64,000 bases of DNA, taken from positions 124,001 to 188,000 of the forward strand of contig OZ239982.1 in the NCBI GenBank assembly GCA_965197005.1, in the 5' to 3' direction. How positions within the stretch are numbered: position 1 is the stretch's first letter; each line of letters starts with the position of its first letter. Below the pieces are notes generated by a model that was not told the DNA's origin, made no database searches, and worked only from the letters and a program-made list of their open reading frames with translations. The stretch comes from G965197005 sp965197005 (GTDB lineage Bacteria > Pseudomonadota > Gammaproteobacteria > Pseudomonadales > Oceanobacteraceae). The position numbers and the translations under genes were made by a program. Shown here one piece after another: positions 19,047-28,369 of the stretch.

Positions 19047-20377
19047 CATTCTTGTTTTTGCTGTTTTTTGTTCTTTTCCCGATTTTTGTTTTTTACACCT
19101 CTAAAAAGCTAGGCTTTGATTTATTTGCTATAGGCATGCCCCAGTTTGTTATTGCTGCCCTATTCTTTTTCTCATACTTAGGTACGTTGCCTTTGTTTAT
19201 GCAATGGGACGCATATAGAGTAAGTAATGGTGTAACTGATCCTTGGCTGGTATTTAAGGTGATGTTATTTTCTTCTTATACTATTGCTATGTTGTTGTTT
19301 GGCTCTTCTTTTGCAAAAATGTTTTTACCAGCTCCTTTTCAAAATAAAACAATTAATGAAATTCAAATGGTAAGGCTGGAGTTTTATTTTTTAATGGCTG
19401 CTATTTTATTGGTGTTGGTCGTGATTTTTGATTACTCAAATAAGATACCAGATTTTGCTATTAAAGTGCTGTTTAAAGATGGTATTGATGCTGCTAATGT
19501 AGCACGCAGTAAAATGGGGAATGATTTTGCAGGAAAATATCATTGGTATCATTTAGTGATGCATCACTTTATTAATATTATCACTTTTTCTTTATTTGTT
19601 TTTTATTTAAAAAGAAAGCGAAAACGCTATTTTCTTGCTTTTATTTTAAGCTTCTCTATCAGTACATTTACCGCTGTAATGGCGATAGAGAAAGGTCCTT
19701 TTGCATGGCTTATAATTGGTTTGTTCTTAACTTATGTGCTGGTTAAATACCAAGGCATCTATCCTATTAAAAAATTATTTTTTCTGTTTCTCGCCATCAT
19801 GTTGTTTTTGATGACAAGCTACATCTATGCAATGGGTATAATCAATTTTTCAGATGCCATTATGGGGGTCTTTTCCCGAGCTTTTGCAGGCGCTATTGAA
19901 CCTGCCTATCATTATTTTAATTTTTTTCCTGAACAGCAGGATTTTTTATATGGTAGAACCTTCCCAAACCCTAGCGGTATTTTCCCCTTTGAGTCCTTTC
20001 GTTATACGGTAGAAGTGATGAACTGGATGCGTCCAGAAATTCTTGCGACAGGTGTTGAGGGCTCTGCTCCTACCGTTTTTTGGGCAGAAGCCTATGCTAA
20101 TTTTGGTGTGTTAGGCGTGTTTTTTATCCCTTTTTTTATTGGGTTTTTATTGCAGCTAGTTGATTGTGTTTTTTCTTTTATAGTAAGAACCCCATTGACT
20201 ACAGGACTGTATGTTTGGTTGTTGTTGCACTATAAGGATTTATCTATCACGGGATTTTCTGACTTTATACTTGATTTTTATGTGATTTTTGTTTTTGTAT
20301 TCTTTTTTGTAATTTGGCTGTTGGCGCATGGCTTTAAGTTACCTATCAGTCGATTAGCTTTAAGGCAAAGGGTTTAA
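19043..20377 (+). CDS. Wzy-like polysaccharide polymerase, multi-pass membrane protein
   Basis: A 444-residue protein with about 11 hydrophobic segments and a large loop (about residues 290-345, FFPEQQDFLYGRTFPNPSG) containing Pro, Gly and aromatic residues, as in oligosaccharide repeat-unit polymerases. Wzy proteins are poorly conserved, so the call rests on topology, on AEAYANFGVLGVFFIPFFIGFL near the C-terminus (an acidic-Ala-Tyr-x-Asn-Phe-Gly pattern common in these polymerases), and on the Wzx-like flippase in the same operon. The ATG overlaps the deacetylase stop. Confidence 0.72.
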   Translation: MTFLFLLFFVLFPIFVFYTSKKLGFDLFAIGMPQFVIAALFFFSYLGTLPLFMQWDAYRVSNGVTDPWLVFKVMLFSSYTIAMLLFGSSFAKMFLPAPFQNKTINEIQMVRLEFYFLMAAILLVLVVIFDYSNKIPDFAIKVLFKDGIDAANVARSKMGNDFAGKYHWYHLVMHHFINIITFSLFVFYLKRKRKRYFLAFILSFSISTFTAVMAIEKGPFAWLIIGLFLTYVLVKYQGIYPIKKLFFLFLAIMLFLMTSYIYAMGIINFSDAIMGVFSRAFAGAIEPAYHYFNFFPEQQDFLYGRTFPNPSGIFPFESFRYTVEVMNWMRPEILATGVEGSAPTVFWAEAYANFGVLGVFFIPFFIGFLLQLVDCVFSFIVRTPLTTGLYVWLLLHYKDLSITGFSDFILDFYVIFVFVFFFVIWLLAHGFKLPISRLALRQRV

Positions 20378-20381
20378 TGCC

Positions 20382-22277
20382 ATGTGCGGAATTTTAGGCT
20401 TTATTAGTGCTGATAAGCACTTTAAAAATAGGCTGGCTCCTGCTCTTGAATGTATAGGTCACCGAGGACCAGATCATCAGGATTGTGATTTTGTTGCAGT
20501 TAATGAGCATTGTGTTGGTTTGGGGCACACTCGACTTTCTATAATCGATTTAACAGATGCCGCCTCACAGCCATTTTATTCTCATTGTGGACGCTATGTG
20601 TTGGTTTATAACGGTGAGATTTATAACTATCTTGAATTGAAAGCGGAGCTTAAAGAGCTAGGCTGTCAGTTTAATACCGAGTCTGATACTGAAGTATTAC
20701 TTTATGCTTGGATTTATTGGCAAGAAAAAGCCTTAACTAAACTAATAGGCATGTTTGCATTTGCGTTGCTTGATAGGCAAAATGCTGAACTTACCTTGGT
20801 GCGAGATGCGTTTGGTATCAAACCTCTTTTCTATTCTTATACGGATAATGGTGCATTACTTTTTTCATCAGAATTGCCAGCGTTATTGAGTTTGCGTGGT
20901 GAAAAAAGCCAGCCAGACAAACAATCTGCCTACGATTATTTAGTTCATGGAGATTATGATTCTACTGATGCAACCTTTGTGCAAGGAGTAAAACAAGTTA
21001 GACCGGCTAGTTATCTTAAATTTGATATTAATAGCGGCAAACTTAGCGAACCTTGCATTTGGTGGCAGCCAGATTTAACTAAACGCAGTAGCCTATCCTT
21101 TAGTGAGGCTAAAGAAACACTGCGTGATTTGTTCTTACAAAGTGTTCGCTTGCATTTAAGAAGTGATGTGCCGTTAGGTGCTGCCTTATCAGGAGGTATT
21201 GATTCCTCTGCTGTTGTTTGTGCCATTCGTCATCTTGAACCAGAGTTGCCTATCCATACCTTTAGTTATATTGCAGCAGATGAAACTATCTCTGAAGAAG
21301 CTTGGGTAGATAAAATAAACCAGCATGTTGGAGCTATAGAGCATAAGGTTAAAGCTACCTCTAAAGAACTGGCTACAGATATTGAAAAAATGATGATGGC
21401 ACAAGGAGAGCCATTTGGAGGTACCAGTATTTATGCCCAATACCGAGTATTTCAACTGGCAAAGCAAGCTGGCATTAAGGTTACTTTAGATGGGCAAGGA
21501 GCAGATGAACTTTTAGCAGGGTATTCTGGTTACCCCGGGGAGCGTTTGTTAAGCCTATTAGAGCAAGGAAATTTTATAAAGGCGCATAAGTTTGCTAAGC
21601 AGTGGGCAAAATGGCCGGGGCGACATTATTGGTTAGCTTGGCAATATTTGGGTAAAATAATTTTACCCGACTTTCTATATAAATTTTTACGTAAAGTACT
21701 TGGAAGAGACTTTAATCCCAAATGGCTTAATATTAAAAAATTACAAAAAAGTGGCGTAAGGTTTACAGAAAATAGAGAGGTTTTAAATGCGCTAAAAAAA
21801 GAAAATAAAGGTAATAGAGTAAGGGAAGCATTGGCGCAGGCATTGCAGCATAGAGGATTGCCCAGTTTATTGCGTCATGGTGACCGTAATGCGATGGCAT
21901 TTTCGATAGAAAGTCGCGTGCCTTTTTTAACCATACCTTTAGCCGATTTTTTACTGAGCCTTCCTGAAGAATATCTAATATCTAACGAAGGTACAACAAA
22001 ACATGTTTTTCGAGAGGCTATGCGTGGTATAGTGCCAGATACTCATCTGGATAGAAAAGACAAGATAGGGTTTGCAACACCAGAATCCAAGTGGTTATTA
22101 GAAATGCAAAATCAAATTACAGATTGGGTAGAGAGCTCTCCAGAGATTGATTTTTTAAATAAAGACGTGATAATGCAAGAACTTAATCTTATTGTTGAAA
22201 AAGGAAAGCCATTTTCTCCACAAGTGTGGCGTTGGATTAATTATATTCGTTGGTACAAATTGTTAGGGTTGCAATGA
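20382..22277 (+). CDS. Asparagine synthase-like glutamine amidotransferase (second copy)
   Basis: A 631-residue protein. Cys2 of MCGILGFIS is the glutaminase nucleophile, with HRGPDH and YNGEIYNY following. The synthetase half has SGGIDSSAV and DGQGADELLAGYSGYPG, then SIESRVPFL. It has the AsnB architecture. It lies 4 bp after the Wzy-like gene and overlaps the next glycosyltransferase by 4 bp (ATGA), so it belongs to the polysaccharide operon. As with the first copy, amidation of a sugar carboxylate is more likely than asparagine supply, but this is inferred from context. Confidence 0.9.
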   Translation: MCGILGFISADKHFKNRLAPALECIGHRGPDHQDCDFVAVNEHCVGLGHTRLSIIDLTDAASQPFYSHCGRYVLVYNGEIYNYLELKAELKELGCQFNTESDTEVLLYAWIYWQEKALTKLIGMFAFALLDRQNAELTLVRDAFGIKPLFYSYTDNGALLFSSELPALLSLRGEKSQPDKQSAYDYLVHGDYDSTDATFVQGVKQVRPASYLKFDINSGKLSEPCIWWQPDLTKRSSLSFSEAKETLRDLFLQSVRLHLRSDVPLGAALSGGIDSSAVVCAIRHLEPELPIHTFSYIAADETISEEAWVDKINQHVGAIEHKVKATSKELATDIEKMMMAQGEPFGGTSIYAQYRVFQLAKQAGIKVTLDGQGADELLAGYSGYPGERLLSLLEQGNFIKAHKFAKQWAKWPGRHYWLAWQYLGKIILPDFLYKFLRKVLGRDFNPKWLNIKKLQKSGVRFTENREVLNALKKENKGNRVREALAQALQHRGLPSLLRHGDRNAMAFSIESRVPFLTIPLADFLLSLPEEYLISNEGTTKHVFREAMRGIVPDTHLDRKDKIGFATPESKWLLEMQNQITDWVESSPEIDFLNKDVIMQELNLIVEKGKPFSPQVWRWINYIRWYKLLGLQ

Positions 22278-23419
22278 ATAATTTACATATTAGTTTAACA
22301 CCATTTAAAAATGAAAGTAGAGTGCTAAAACAGGTAGGTTCTATCTCTAAACTGGATTTTATTGATACTATTTTTATAGCAGCACTACATGAGGAGGGGT
22401 TAGGGCAGAGCGAGATAATTAAAAATAATATTTTTCTTAAACGGTTTTATTTATTAAGTAGAAAGTTACCTAAAAAATTATTTGTACAGATTTTTAAGTA
22501 CGTAGAATTTGTCTTTAGGGTTGTTTTTTTCTATAGGAATAAAAATATTAAAATGGTTAACATTCATGCAGTTTCACTTTTACCATTAGGCGTATTGCTA
22601 AAAGTATTATATGGAGCAAAGCTAGTTTATGATACTCATGAGCTGGAGACAGAGGTTGTTGGTAGTTCAGGTATACGGAAAAAACTAGCTAAATGGTTAG
22701 AGAAAATATGTATTCAATTTGCTGATCAGGTATTTGTGGTAAGTGAGAATATTGCAGACTGGTATCGTGATACATACTCTATAATGCGTCCCCCTGTTAT
22801 TTTAAATTCCCCATCTAAAAAAATATGCGTAACTAATAATAAATTTAGAGAGTATCTGGGCATTAAAGAAAATCAGACCATTTTTTTATATCAAGGAGGG
22901 TTAATGCATGGGAGAGGTATTGAATTAATACTAGAAGCCTTTGAGAAAAGGCACTCATGCTCTGAGGTTGTGGTTTTTATGGGTTATGGAGAGTTTGAAA
23001 GTCTTATTAGAGAAAAAGCCAAAACCACCCAAAATATTTATTTTCACCCAGCAGTATCGCCTGATGTGCTGTTGGAATATACATCATCTGCAAGTATTGG
23101 TATTTCGTTGATAGAAGGTTCTTGTCTAAGTTATGTTTTTTGTATGCCAAATAAATTATTTGAATATGCGATGGCAGGCTTACCTGTTATAGTTTCAGAA
23201 ATGAAAGAGATGCAAGAATTTGTTGAAAAGTATAAAATGGGTATGACACTAACAGAATATACGGCTACAGAGCTAAATCGGTTAATTGATAAGATGCTCA
23301 TGCAAGACGTTAAACAAATGCAACAAAATGCCTTAAAAGCTGCTCATGAAAACTCTTGGGAAGAGCAAGAGAAAAAAATGTTGAGTGCATATAAACGCTT
23401 ATATGGGCTAGAGTTATGA
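22274..23419 (+). CDS. GT4-type glycosyltransferase
   Basis: A 381-residue GT-B protein. It has a VYDTHELETE segment in the N-terminal Rossmann half, LYQGGLMHGRGIELILEAF at the start of the donor half, and MPNKLFEYAMAGLPVIVSEM, the glycosyltransferase-1 domain signature with the conserved Glu. The open frame extends 8 codons upstream, but ATG 22274 overlaps the preceding TGA as ATGA and is preferred. Donor and acceptor are unknown. Confidence 0.85.
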   Translation: MNNLHISLTPFKNESRVLKQVGSISKLDFIDTIFIAALHEEGLGQSEIIKNNIFLKRFYLLSRKLPKKLFVQIFKYVEFVFRVVFFYRNKNIKMVNIHAVSLLPLGVLLKVLYGAKLVYDTHELETEVVGSSGIRKKLAKWLEKICIQFADQVFVVSENIADWYRDTYSIMRPPVILNSPSKKICVTNNKFREYLGIKENQTIFLYQGGLMHGRGIELILEAFEKRHSCSEVVVFMGYGEFESLIREKAKTTQNIYFHPAVSPDVLLEYTSSASIGISLIEGSCLSYVFCMPNKLFEYAMAGLPVIVSEMKEMQEFVEKYKMGMTLTEYTATELNRLIDKMLMQDVKQMQQNALKAAHENSWEEQEKKMLSAYKRLYGLEL

Positions 23420-24045
23420 TAACCATTGTTGATTACGGGATAGGTAATGTTGCTTCTATTGTAAATATGCTAAAAAAAGCAGGTGCAAGTGCTGTTGTTA
23501 CAGCAGATAGAGAGTGCCTAATGCAAGCTAAAGTAATTATTTTGCCAGGAGTGGGGTCTTTTGATAATGCAATGGCAAGGCTTAAAGAATTAAATTTGCT
23601 TGATACACTTTCTTACTTGGTTCTGGATAAAAAAATACCTTTTCTAGGTATTTGTTTGGGTATGCAAATTTTATTTGAGAAAAGTGAAGAGGGTTCTCAG
23701 AAAGGTCTAGGTTGGCTTAAAGGGCATGTCAGAAAATTTGATTTTTCAAACCTTGAGAGTGCAAATAACTTGAAAGTTCCGCATATGGGCTGGAATGTTG
23801 TGCAGCCAGTCAATAGTGTTGATTTGTATAACAATATAGATGGAGAACTCCGATTTTATTTTGTACATTCGTATCATGTTGTGTGTGATAAAAAAAATAT
23901 ACTTGCTACAGCCAATTACGGTTATGACTTTGTTTGCTCGGTGCATCAAGAAAATATTTGGGGTGCTCAATTTCACCCTGAGAAAAGCCATCGTTTTGGC
24001 GTGCAATTTTTTAAAAATTTTTTAAGGGCTATAGAAAGTGCTTAG
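23416..24045 (+). CDS. HisH-like glutaminase subunit of a sugar amidation system (HisH2)
   Basis: A 209-residue class-I glutamine amidotransferase. The nucleophile elbow is LGICLGMQILFE (Cys80), and His187/Glu189 stand in FHPEKS, so the triad is complete. It resembles HisH, but the gene order hisH-hisF-wbpG inside a polysaccharide locus is that of the accessory trio of Pseudomonas and Campylobacter-type glycans, where HisH2 and HisF2 deliver ammonia to the WbpG/PseA-type enzyme. No other his genes are present. It overlaps the upstream glycosyltransferase and the downstream hisF-like gene. Confidence 0.85.
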   Translation: MITIVDYGIGNVASIVNMLKKAGASAVVTADRECLMQAKVIILPGVGSFDNAMARLKELNLLDTLSYLVLDKKIPFLGICLGMQILFEKSEEGSQKGLGWLKGHVRKFDFSNLESANNLKVPHMGWNVVQPVNSVDLYNNIDGELRFYFVHSYHVVCDKKNILATANYGYDFVCSVHQENIWGAQFHPEKSHRFGVQFFKNFLRAIESA

Positions 24046-24817
24046 AACCCGAGTTATTCCAACACTTCTTATAAGAAATAATGGATTGGTAAAAGGTGAG
24101 CGGTTTCAAAATCATCAATATGTTGGTGATCCGCTTAATGCAGTAAAAATATTTAATGAAAAAGAGGTTGATGAGCTTGTTGTGCTAGATATCTCAGCAA
24201 CACAAAATGCTACTGAACCAAATTATGACTTAATTCAAGATATTGCTTCAGAAGCATTTATGCCACTTGCATACGGTGGGGGAATAAAGAATCTTAAACA
24301 AGTAGAAAAAATTATAAGGCTGGGCGTAGAAAAAATTATCATTAACTCCTTTGCTTATTTTAATAAAAATTTACTTAAGGAAATAAACCAAGTGATTGGT
24401 GCGCAAAGCTTAGTTGTTTCTGTTGATGTAAAGAAAACTATTTTTAAAAACTACAGTGCTTTTGTTTGTAATGGAAGCACAAAAATAAAACAACCTTTGA
24501 TTGAGTATATAAAATGGATTGAATCTCAAGGAGTAGGGGAGATTATGTTATGCTCAATAGATAAAGAAGGTACTCAAAAGGGGTATGATTTAAAGTTGAT
24601 AGAAGCCGTTACTCGCAGTACAAATATTCCTATTATTGCTTCAGGTGGGGCTGGCCAATTATCTGACTTTGTGAATGCTGTCACTATTGCTGGTGCTTCG
24701 GCTGTCGCAGCTGGCAGCTTATTTGTTTATCATGGTAAACATAAAGCTGTTTTGATTACTTACCCTGAATATAAAGAGTTGGAAAAATTATTAGATGGTG
24801 AGAAAAACATTGTTTAA
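24038..24817 (+). CDS. HisF-like ammonia-channel subunit of a sugar amidation system (HisF2)
   Basis: A 259-residue (beta-alpha)8 barrel related to HisF, with AYGGGIK and ASGGAGQLSDF phosphate-binding loops. At the N-terminus, where true HisF has IPCLDV with the catalytic Asp11, this protein reads IPTLLI; the catalytic acid is missing. That argues against imidazole-glycerol-phosphate synthesis and for the HisF2 role of channelling ammonia to the neighbouring WbpG-like protein. The start codon is GTG at 24038, overlapping hisH by 8 bp; the end overlaps the wbpG-like gene by 23 bp. Confidence 0.86.
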   Translation: MLRTRVIPTLLIRNNGLVKGERFQNHQYVGDPLNAVKIFNEKEVDELVVLDISATQNATEPNYDLIQDIASEAFMPLAYGGGIKNLKQVEKIIRLGVEKIIINSFAYFNKNLLKEINQVIGAQSLVVSVDVKKTIFKNYSAFVCNGSTKIKQPLIEYIKWIESQGVGEIMLCSIDKEGTQKGYDLKLIEAVTRSTNIPIIASGGAGQLSDFVNAVTIAGASAVAAGSLFVYHGKHKAVLITYPEYKELEKLLDGEKNIV

Positions 24818-25955
24818 CAGAAAATATCAAAGATGCACTCGATGTGTTATGGATACAACAGATACAGAGATTACGTTTGATGAACAGGGGGTGTGTAATC
24901 ATTGTTACCATTTTGATGAAGTTACTACCAAGAATTGGTATCCCAATAGTGATGGAAAAGCGAAGCTTAACGATATTATTAATAAGGTTAAAGAAGAAGG
25001 TAAAGAGCAAGAGTATGATTGTATTATCGGTTTAAGTGGCGGGGTTGATAGCTCTTATCTTGCTTTAATACTTAAAGATTATGGGTTGCGGCCTTTAGTT
25101 GTGCATATAGATGCAGGTTGGAATAGTGAATTGGCTGTCTATAATATTGAAAAGCTAGTTAAGCACTGTAATTATGATTTGCATACGCATGTGATAGACT
25201 GGGAGGAGATGCAGGATTTGCAGCTTGCTTATTTAAAGTCTGGTGTGGCAAACCAAGATGTTCCGCAAGACCATGCTTTTTTTGCTTCTCTTTATCACTT
25301 TGCAGTCAAAAATAAAATTAAGTACATTTTTGGAGGGGGAAATATAGCAACAGAATCGATTTATGCTGAAAGCTGGGAGCATTCTGCAATGGACTCAATT
25401 TGTTTAAAAGCCATTCATGCTAAGTACGGTAATAAAAAATTGAAGCAATATAAAACCATTGCCTTTTGGCAATATTTCTTTTTTTACCCCTTTATAAAAG
25501 GTATGACAACCATTCGCCCGCTTAACTTTATGCCCTATCATAAAAGAGAAGCCTTACAAATTTTGAAAGAGAAATTTGGTTACAAAGAGTATGGCAGAAA
25601 GCATGGGGAATCTCGATTTACTAAATTTTTTCAAAATTATTATTTGCCCCAGAAGTTTGGTTTTGATAAGCGTATTGGCCATTTGTCAAGTCAAATTCTG
25701 TCTGGAGAAATTACTAGAGAACAAGCATTGTTAGAGTTAAAGAAACCACTTTATGGCGAAATAGAACTAGAAGAAGATACAGCTTACATTGCAAAAAAAT
25801 TAGGCATATCTCTTCCTGAGCTTAATGATATGGTTGCAAAAAAAGGTAATCACTACAGTAACTATCCTAATTGGGACAGTCGTTATAAACTGATGAGAAA
25901 AATTAAATATATAGTTCAAAAGATACTGGGCCGTAATGTTAAATCTTATTCTTAA
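24795..25955 (+). CDS. N-acetyl sugar amidotransferase (WbpG/PseA-like)
   Basis: A 386-residue PP-loop ATPase. Zinc-type cysteines C14, C17, C34 and C37 form the RCTRCVMD...GVCNHC head, followed by the PP-loop GLSGGVDSS at about 80-87 and FGGGNIATES. This family converts an acetamido group on a nucleotide sugar to an acetamidino group, using ammonia from HisH2/HisF2. All three components are adjacent and overlapping here. The start is ATG 24795. Confidence 0.9.
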   Translation: MVRKTLFNRKYQRCTRCVMDTTDTEITFDEQGVCNHCYHFDEVTTKNWYPNSDGKAKLNDIINKVKEEGKEQEYDCIIGLSGGVDSSYLALILKDYGLRPLVVHIDAGWNSELAVYNIEKLVKHCNYDLHTHVIDWEEMQDLQLAYLKSGVANQDVPQDHAFFASLYHFAVKNKIKYIFGGGNIATESIYAESWEHSAMDSICLKAIHAKYGNKKLKQYKTIAFWQYFFFYPFIKGMTTIRPLNFMPYHKREALQILKEKFGYKEYGRKHGESRFTKFFQNYYLPQKFGFDKRIGHLSSQILSGEITREQALLELKKPLYGEIELEEDTAYIAKKLGISLPELNDMVAKKGNHYSNYPNWDSRYKLMRKIKYIVQKILGRNVKSYS

Positions 25956-26076
25956 AGTTGCCGATGAAAATCAACCAAGGTATCAAAATATTCGTTGGTA
26001 TTTAGATGCCTTGGGTATGGATTTTAAAGAAGTGATTACTGTAATTAATAACATGCCAAAACTATATAAATGCTAA
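25936..26076 (+). CDS. Possible 46-residue small protein
   Basis: A short frame not otherwise explained. It starts at an ATG inside the last codons of the wbpG-like gene, in another frame, and stops 1 bp before the next ATG (26078). The peptide begins MLNLILKVADENQPRY and includes IRWYLDALGMDF; it is polar and compositionally protein-like. The tight fit between two genes of an overlapping operon suggests it is translated, or that it is the remnant of a longer tail domain. No family is recognised. Start and function are uncertain. Confidence 0.4.
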   Translation: MLNLILKVADENQPRYQNIRWYLDALGMDFKEVITVINNMPKLYKC

Positions 26077-26077
26077 A

Positions 26078-27193
26078 ATGAAAAGACGAATTGCCCATCT
26101 TACCTCCGTACACCCTCGCTACGATACCCGTATTTTTATTAAAGAGTGTAGGTCTTTGGCAAATAATGGCTATAACGTTAGTTTAATTGTTGCTGATGGT
26201 AGGGGGAACGAAGAAAAAGCTGGTGTTAATATTCACGACGTAGGCAAACTACCAGGTCGTATTAATCGCATGTTGAAAACAACACAAAAAGTGTATCAAA
26301 TGGCATTAAAATTAGATTCTGATATTTACCACTTGCACGATCCTGAGTTAATACCTATTGGATTAAAATTACTAAAACAAGGTAAAAAAGTTGTTTTTGA
26401 TGCACACGAAGATTTGCCTAAACAGGTCTTATCAAAACCTTATTTAAAATCTTGGCAGGCAAGGCCGTTATCGTGGTTGGTTAAAAAGTTTGAAAATTAT
26501 GCACTAGCAAAATACTCTGGGATTGTTGCTGCAACTCCTTTTATTCGAGATAAATTCACAGTAATCAATAGTTGTACAGTTGACATTAACAATTACCCTT
26601 GTTTGAGTGAGTTTCCAACAGTATGCAGATCAAAAAACGTTAATACAAAATCTGAAGCTTCAGTATGCTATGTTGGTGGTCTATCAAAGGTAAGGGGTAT
26701 CAAAGGAATAGTACAATCTATGGCTTACGTACAATCAGATGTGAACTTAAATATTGCGGGTGCGTTCTCTGAGGTAGATTTTGAAAAAGAGGTAAAGGCG
26801 TTATCTAGCTGGTCTGTTGTTAGAGAGCTTGGCTTTTTAGATCGAGAGGGAATTCAGAATACGCTCTCTAACTCAATAGCGGGGCTGGTAACACTGCATC
26901 CTATTATCAATTACTTGGATGCTTTACCTGTAAAAATGTTTGAATACATGGCAGCAGGACTGCCTGTTATTTCGTCAGATATCCCGTTATGGAAAGAAAT
27001 AATCGAAGGGAATGAGTGTGGAATATGTGTTAATCCTATGAACCCCAAAGCCATTGCTGAGTCTATAGATTATTTGGTAAGAAACCATGAAGAAGCTAAA
27101 ATAATGGGTGAAAATGGTAAAAAAGCAGTTCGTGAGAAGTACAACTGGTCAATTGAAGAAAAAAAATTAACTGACTTTTATGAGACGCTGTAA
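26078..27193 (+). CDS. GT4-type glycosyltransferase
   Basis: A 371-residue GT-B enzyme. It has an N-terminal RIAHLTSVHPRYDTRIF, YHLHDPELIPIG and FDAHEDLPKQ in the acceptor half, and the donor-half signature PVKMFEYMAAGLPVISSDIP with the conserved Glu. Proteins with this HDPELIPIG/FDAHED pattern are common in O-antigen and exopolysaccharide loci. Sugar specificity is not predictable. It is separated by one base from the small frame upstream and by one base from the epimerase gene downstream. Confidence 0.86.
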   Translation: MKRRIAHLTSVHPRYDTRIFIKECRSLANNGYNVSLIVADGRGNEEKAGVNIHDVGKLPGRINRMLKTTQKVYQMALKLDSDIYHLHDPELIPIGLKLLKQGKKVVFDAHEDLPKQVLSKPYLKSWQARPLSWLVKKFENYALAKYSGIVAATPFIRDKFTVINSCTVDINNYPCLSEFPTVCRSKNVNTKSEASVCYVGGLSKVRGIKGIVQSMAYVQSDVNLNIAGAFSEVDFEKEVKALSSWSVVRELGFLDREGIQNTLSNSIAGLVTLHPIINYLDALPVKMFEYMAAGLPVISSDIPLWKEIIEGNECGICVNPMNPKAIAESIDYLVRNHEEAKIMGENGKKAVREKYNWSIEEKKLTDFYETL

Positions 27194-27194
27194 A

Positions 27195-28256
27195 ATGAAA
27201 ATTTTAACGATCTTAGGCGCACGTCCCCAATTTATTAAAGCAGGTAGTGTAAGCCGTGAAATAGCTAAACACGAGAATATTGCAGAGGTTATTGTACATA
27301 CGGGTCAGCACTATGATGCAAATATGAGCGATGTGTTTTTTGATGAGATGAAAATACTAAAACCTAATTATTTTTTGGGTATCGGTGGTAAGTCACACGG
27401 TGCAATGACGGGGCAGATGATAGAGAAAATTGAAGCAGTTGCTCTAAAAGAAAATCCGGATTGGATAGTGGTTTATGGGGACACCAATTCCACGTTGGCG
27501 GGAGCGATTGTTGCCAGTAAATTGCATATTAAATTGGCTCATGTAGAAGCAGGCTTAAGAAGTTTTAATATGAAAATGCCAGAGGAAGTTAATCGTATTC
27601 TTGCGGATAGAGTAAGTAATCTCCTTTTCTGCCCAACGGATGCGGCAGTTAATAACTTGGTGAATGAAGGATATGATAGGCTAGATTGTCAGATTGTTAA
27701 GTCTGGCGATGTCATGCAAGACGGAGCAATGTTTTATAAAGAACTAGCAGTAAAACCTGAATATCAGATAGCCGATGATTTTATCCTTTGCACTATTCAC
27801 CGTGTAGAAAATACCGACGATGAAAAACGATTAAGAGATATATTTGAGGCACTAGAAACGATTGCTAAAAACAAACAGATTGTTTTACCTCTTCACCCAA
27901 GAACTAAAAAAATATTAGAAAGCTTGCAAATTAATTTAAAGAATTTAACAGTGATAGAGCCTGCCGGCTATCTTGAAATGGTATGGTTAATTAATCATTG
28001 TGACTTGGTGATGACAGACAGTGGTGGATTGCAAAAAGAAGCCTTTTTCTTTGAAAAACCCTGTATTACATTAAGAGATGAAACAGAATGGGTAGAGTTG
28101 GTAGAAAATAAATTTAACGTATTAGTTGGTGCTGATAAAGATAAAATACAGCAAGTGTATGACGGTCGTGATAATTTATTTGCAACAACCTATGGTGTAG
28201 ATTTATACGGTGGTGGAATAGCTAGTAAAAATATTATAGAAACATTGAAAAAATGA
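27195..28256 (+). CDS. Non-hydrolysing UDP-N-acetylglucosamine-type 2-epimerase (WecB/WbpI-like)
   Basis: A 353-residue enzyme. It has GARPQFIKAG at the N-terminus, HTGQHYD, GDTNSTLAGA, HVEAGLRSF, EEVNRILADRVS and TDSGGLQKEAFF, the full set of the UDP-GlcNAc 2-epimerase family. ATG 27195 is used, since it lies one base after the previous stop and gives the family N-terminus; the open frame begins 5 codons earlier. WbpI, a member of this family that epimerises UDP-2,3-diacetamido sugars, is the better fit beside a WbpG/HisH2/HisF2 trio, but WecB activity cannot be excluded. Confidence 0.9.
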   Translation: MKILTILGARPQFIKAGSVSREIAKHENIAEVIVHTGQHYDANMSDVFFDEMKILKPNYFLGIGGKSHGAMTGQMIEKIEAVALKENPDWIVVYGDTNSTLAGAIVASKLHIKLAHVEAGLRSFNMKMPEEVNRILADRVSNLLFCPTDAAVNNLVNEGYDRLDCQIVKSGDVMQDGAMFYKELAVKPEYQIADDFILCTIHRVENTDDEKRLRDIFEALETIAKNKQIVLPLHPRTKKILESLQINLKNLTVIEPAGYLEMVWLINHCDLVMTDSGGLQKEAFFFEKPCITLRDETEWVELVENKFNVLVGADKDKIQQVYDGRDNLFATTYGVDLYGGGIASKNIIETLKK

Positions 28257-28369
28257 AAAAATAAATATTATTAACTCGATGATATATGTAAATTAAAAGT
28301 TTATCTTTGTAGAATAATTATTTTTTTATTTATATGAATGTTAATAACTAATTTTAGGTAAAAATTTAT

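Noticed and set aside
23416..24817. hisH and hisF of histidine biosynthesis
   Set aside because: The HisF-like protein lacks the catalytic Asp of the N-terminal motif, no other his genes are present, and a WbpG-like gene overlaps the pair.
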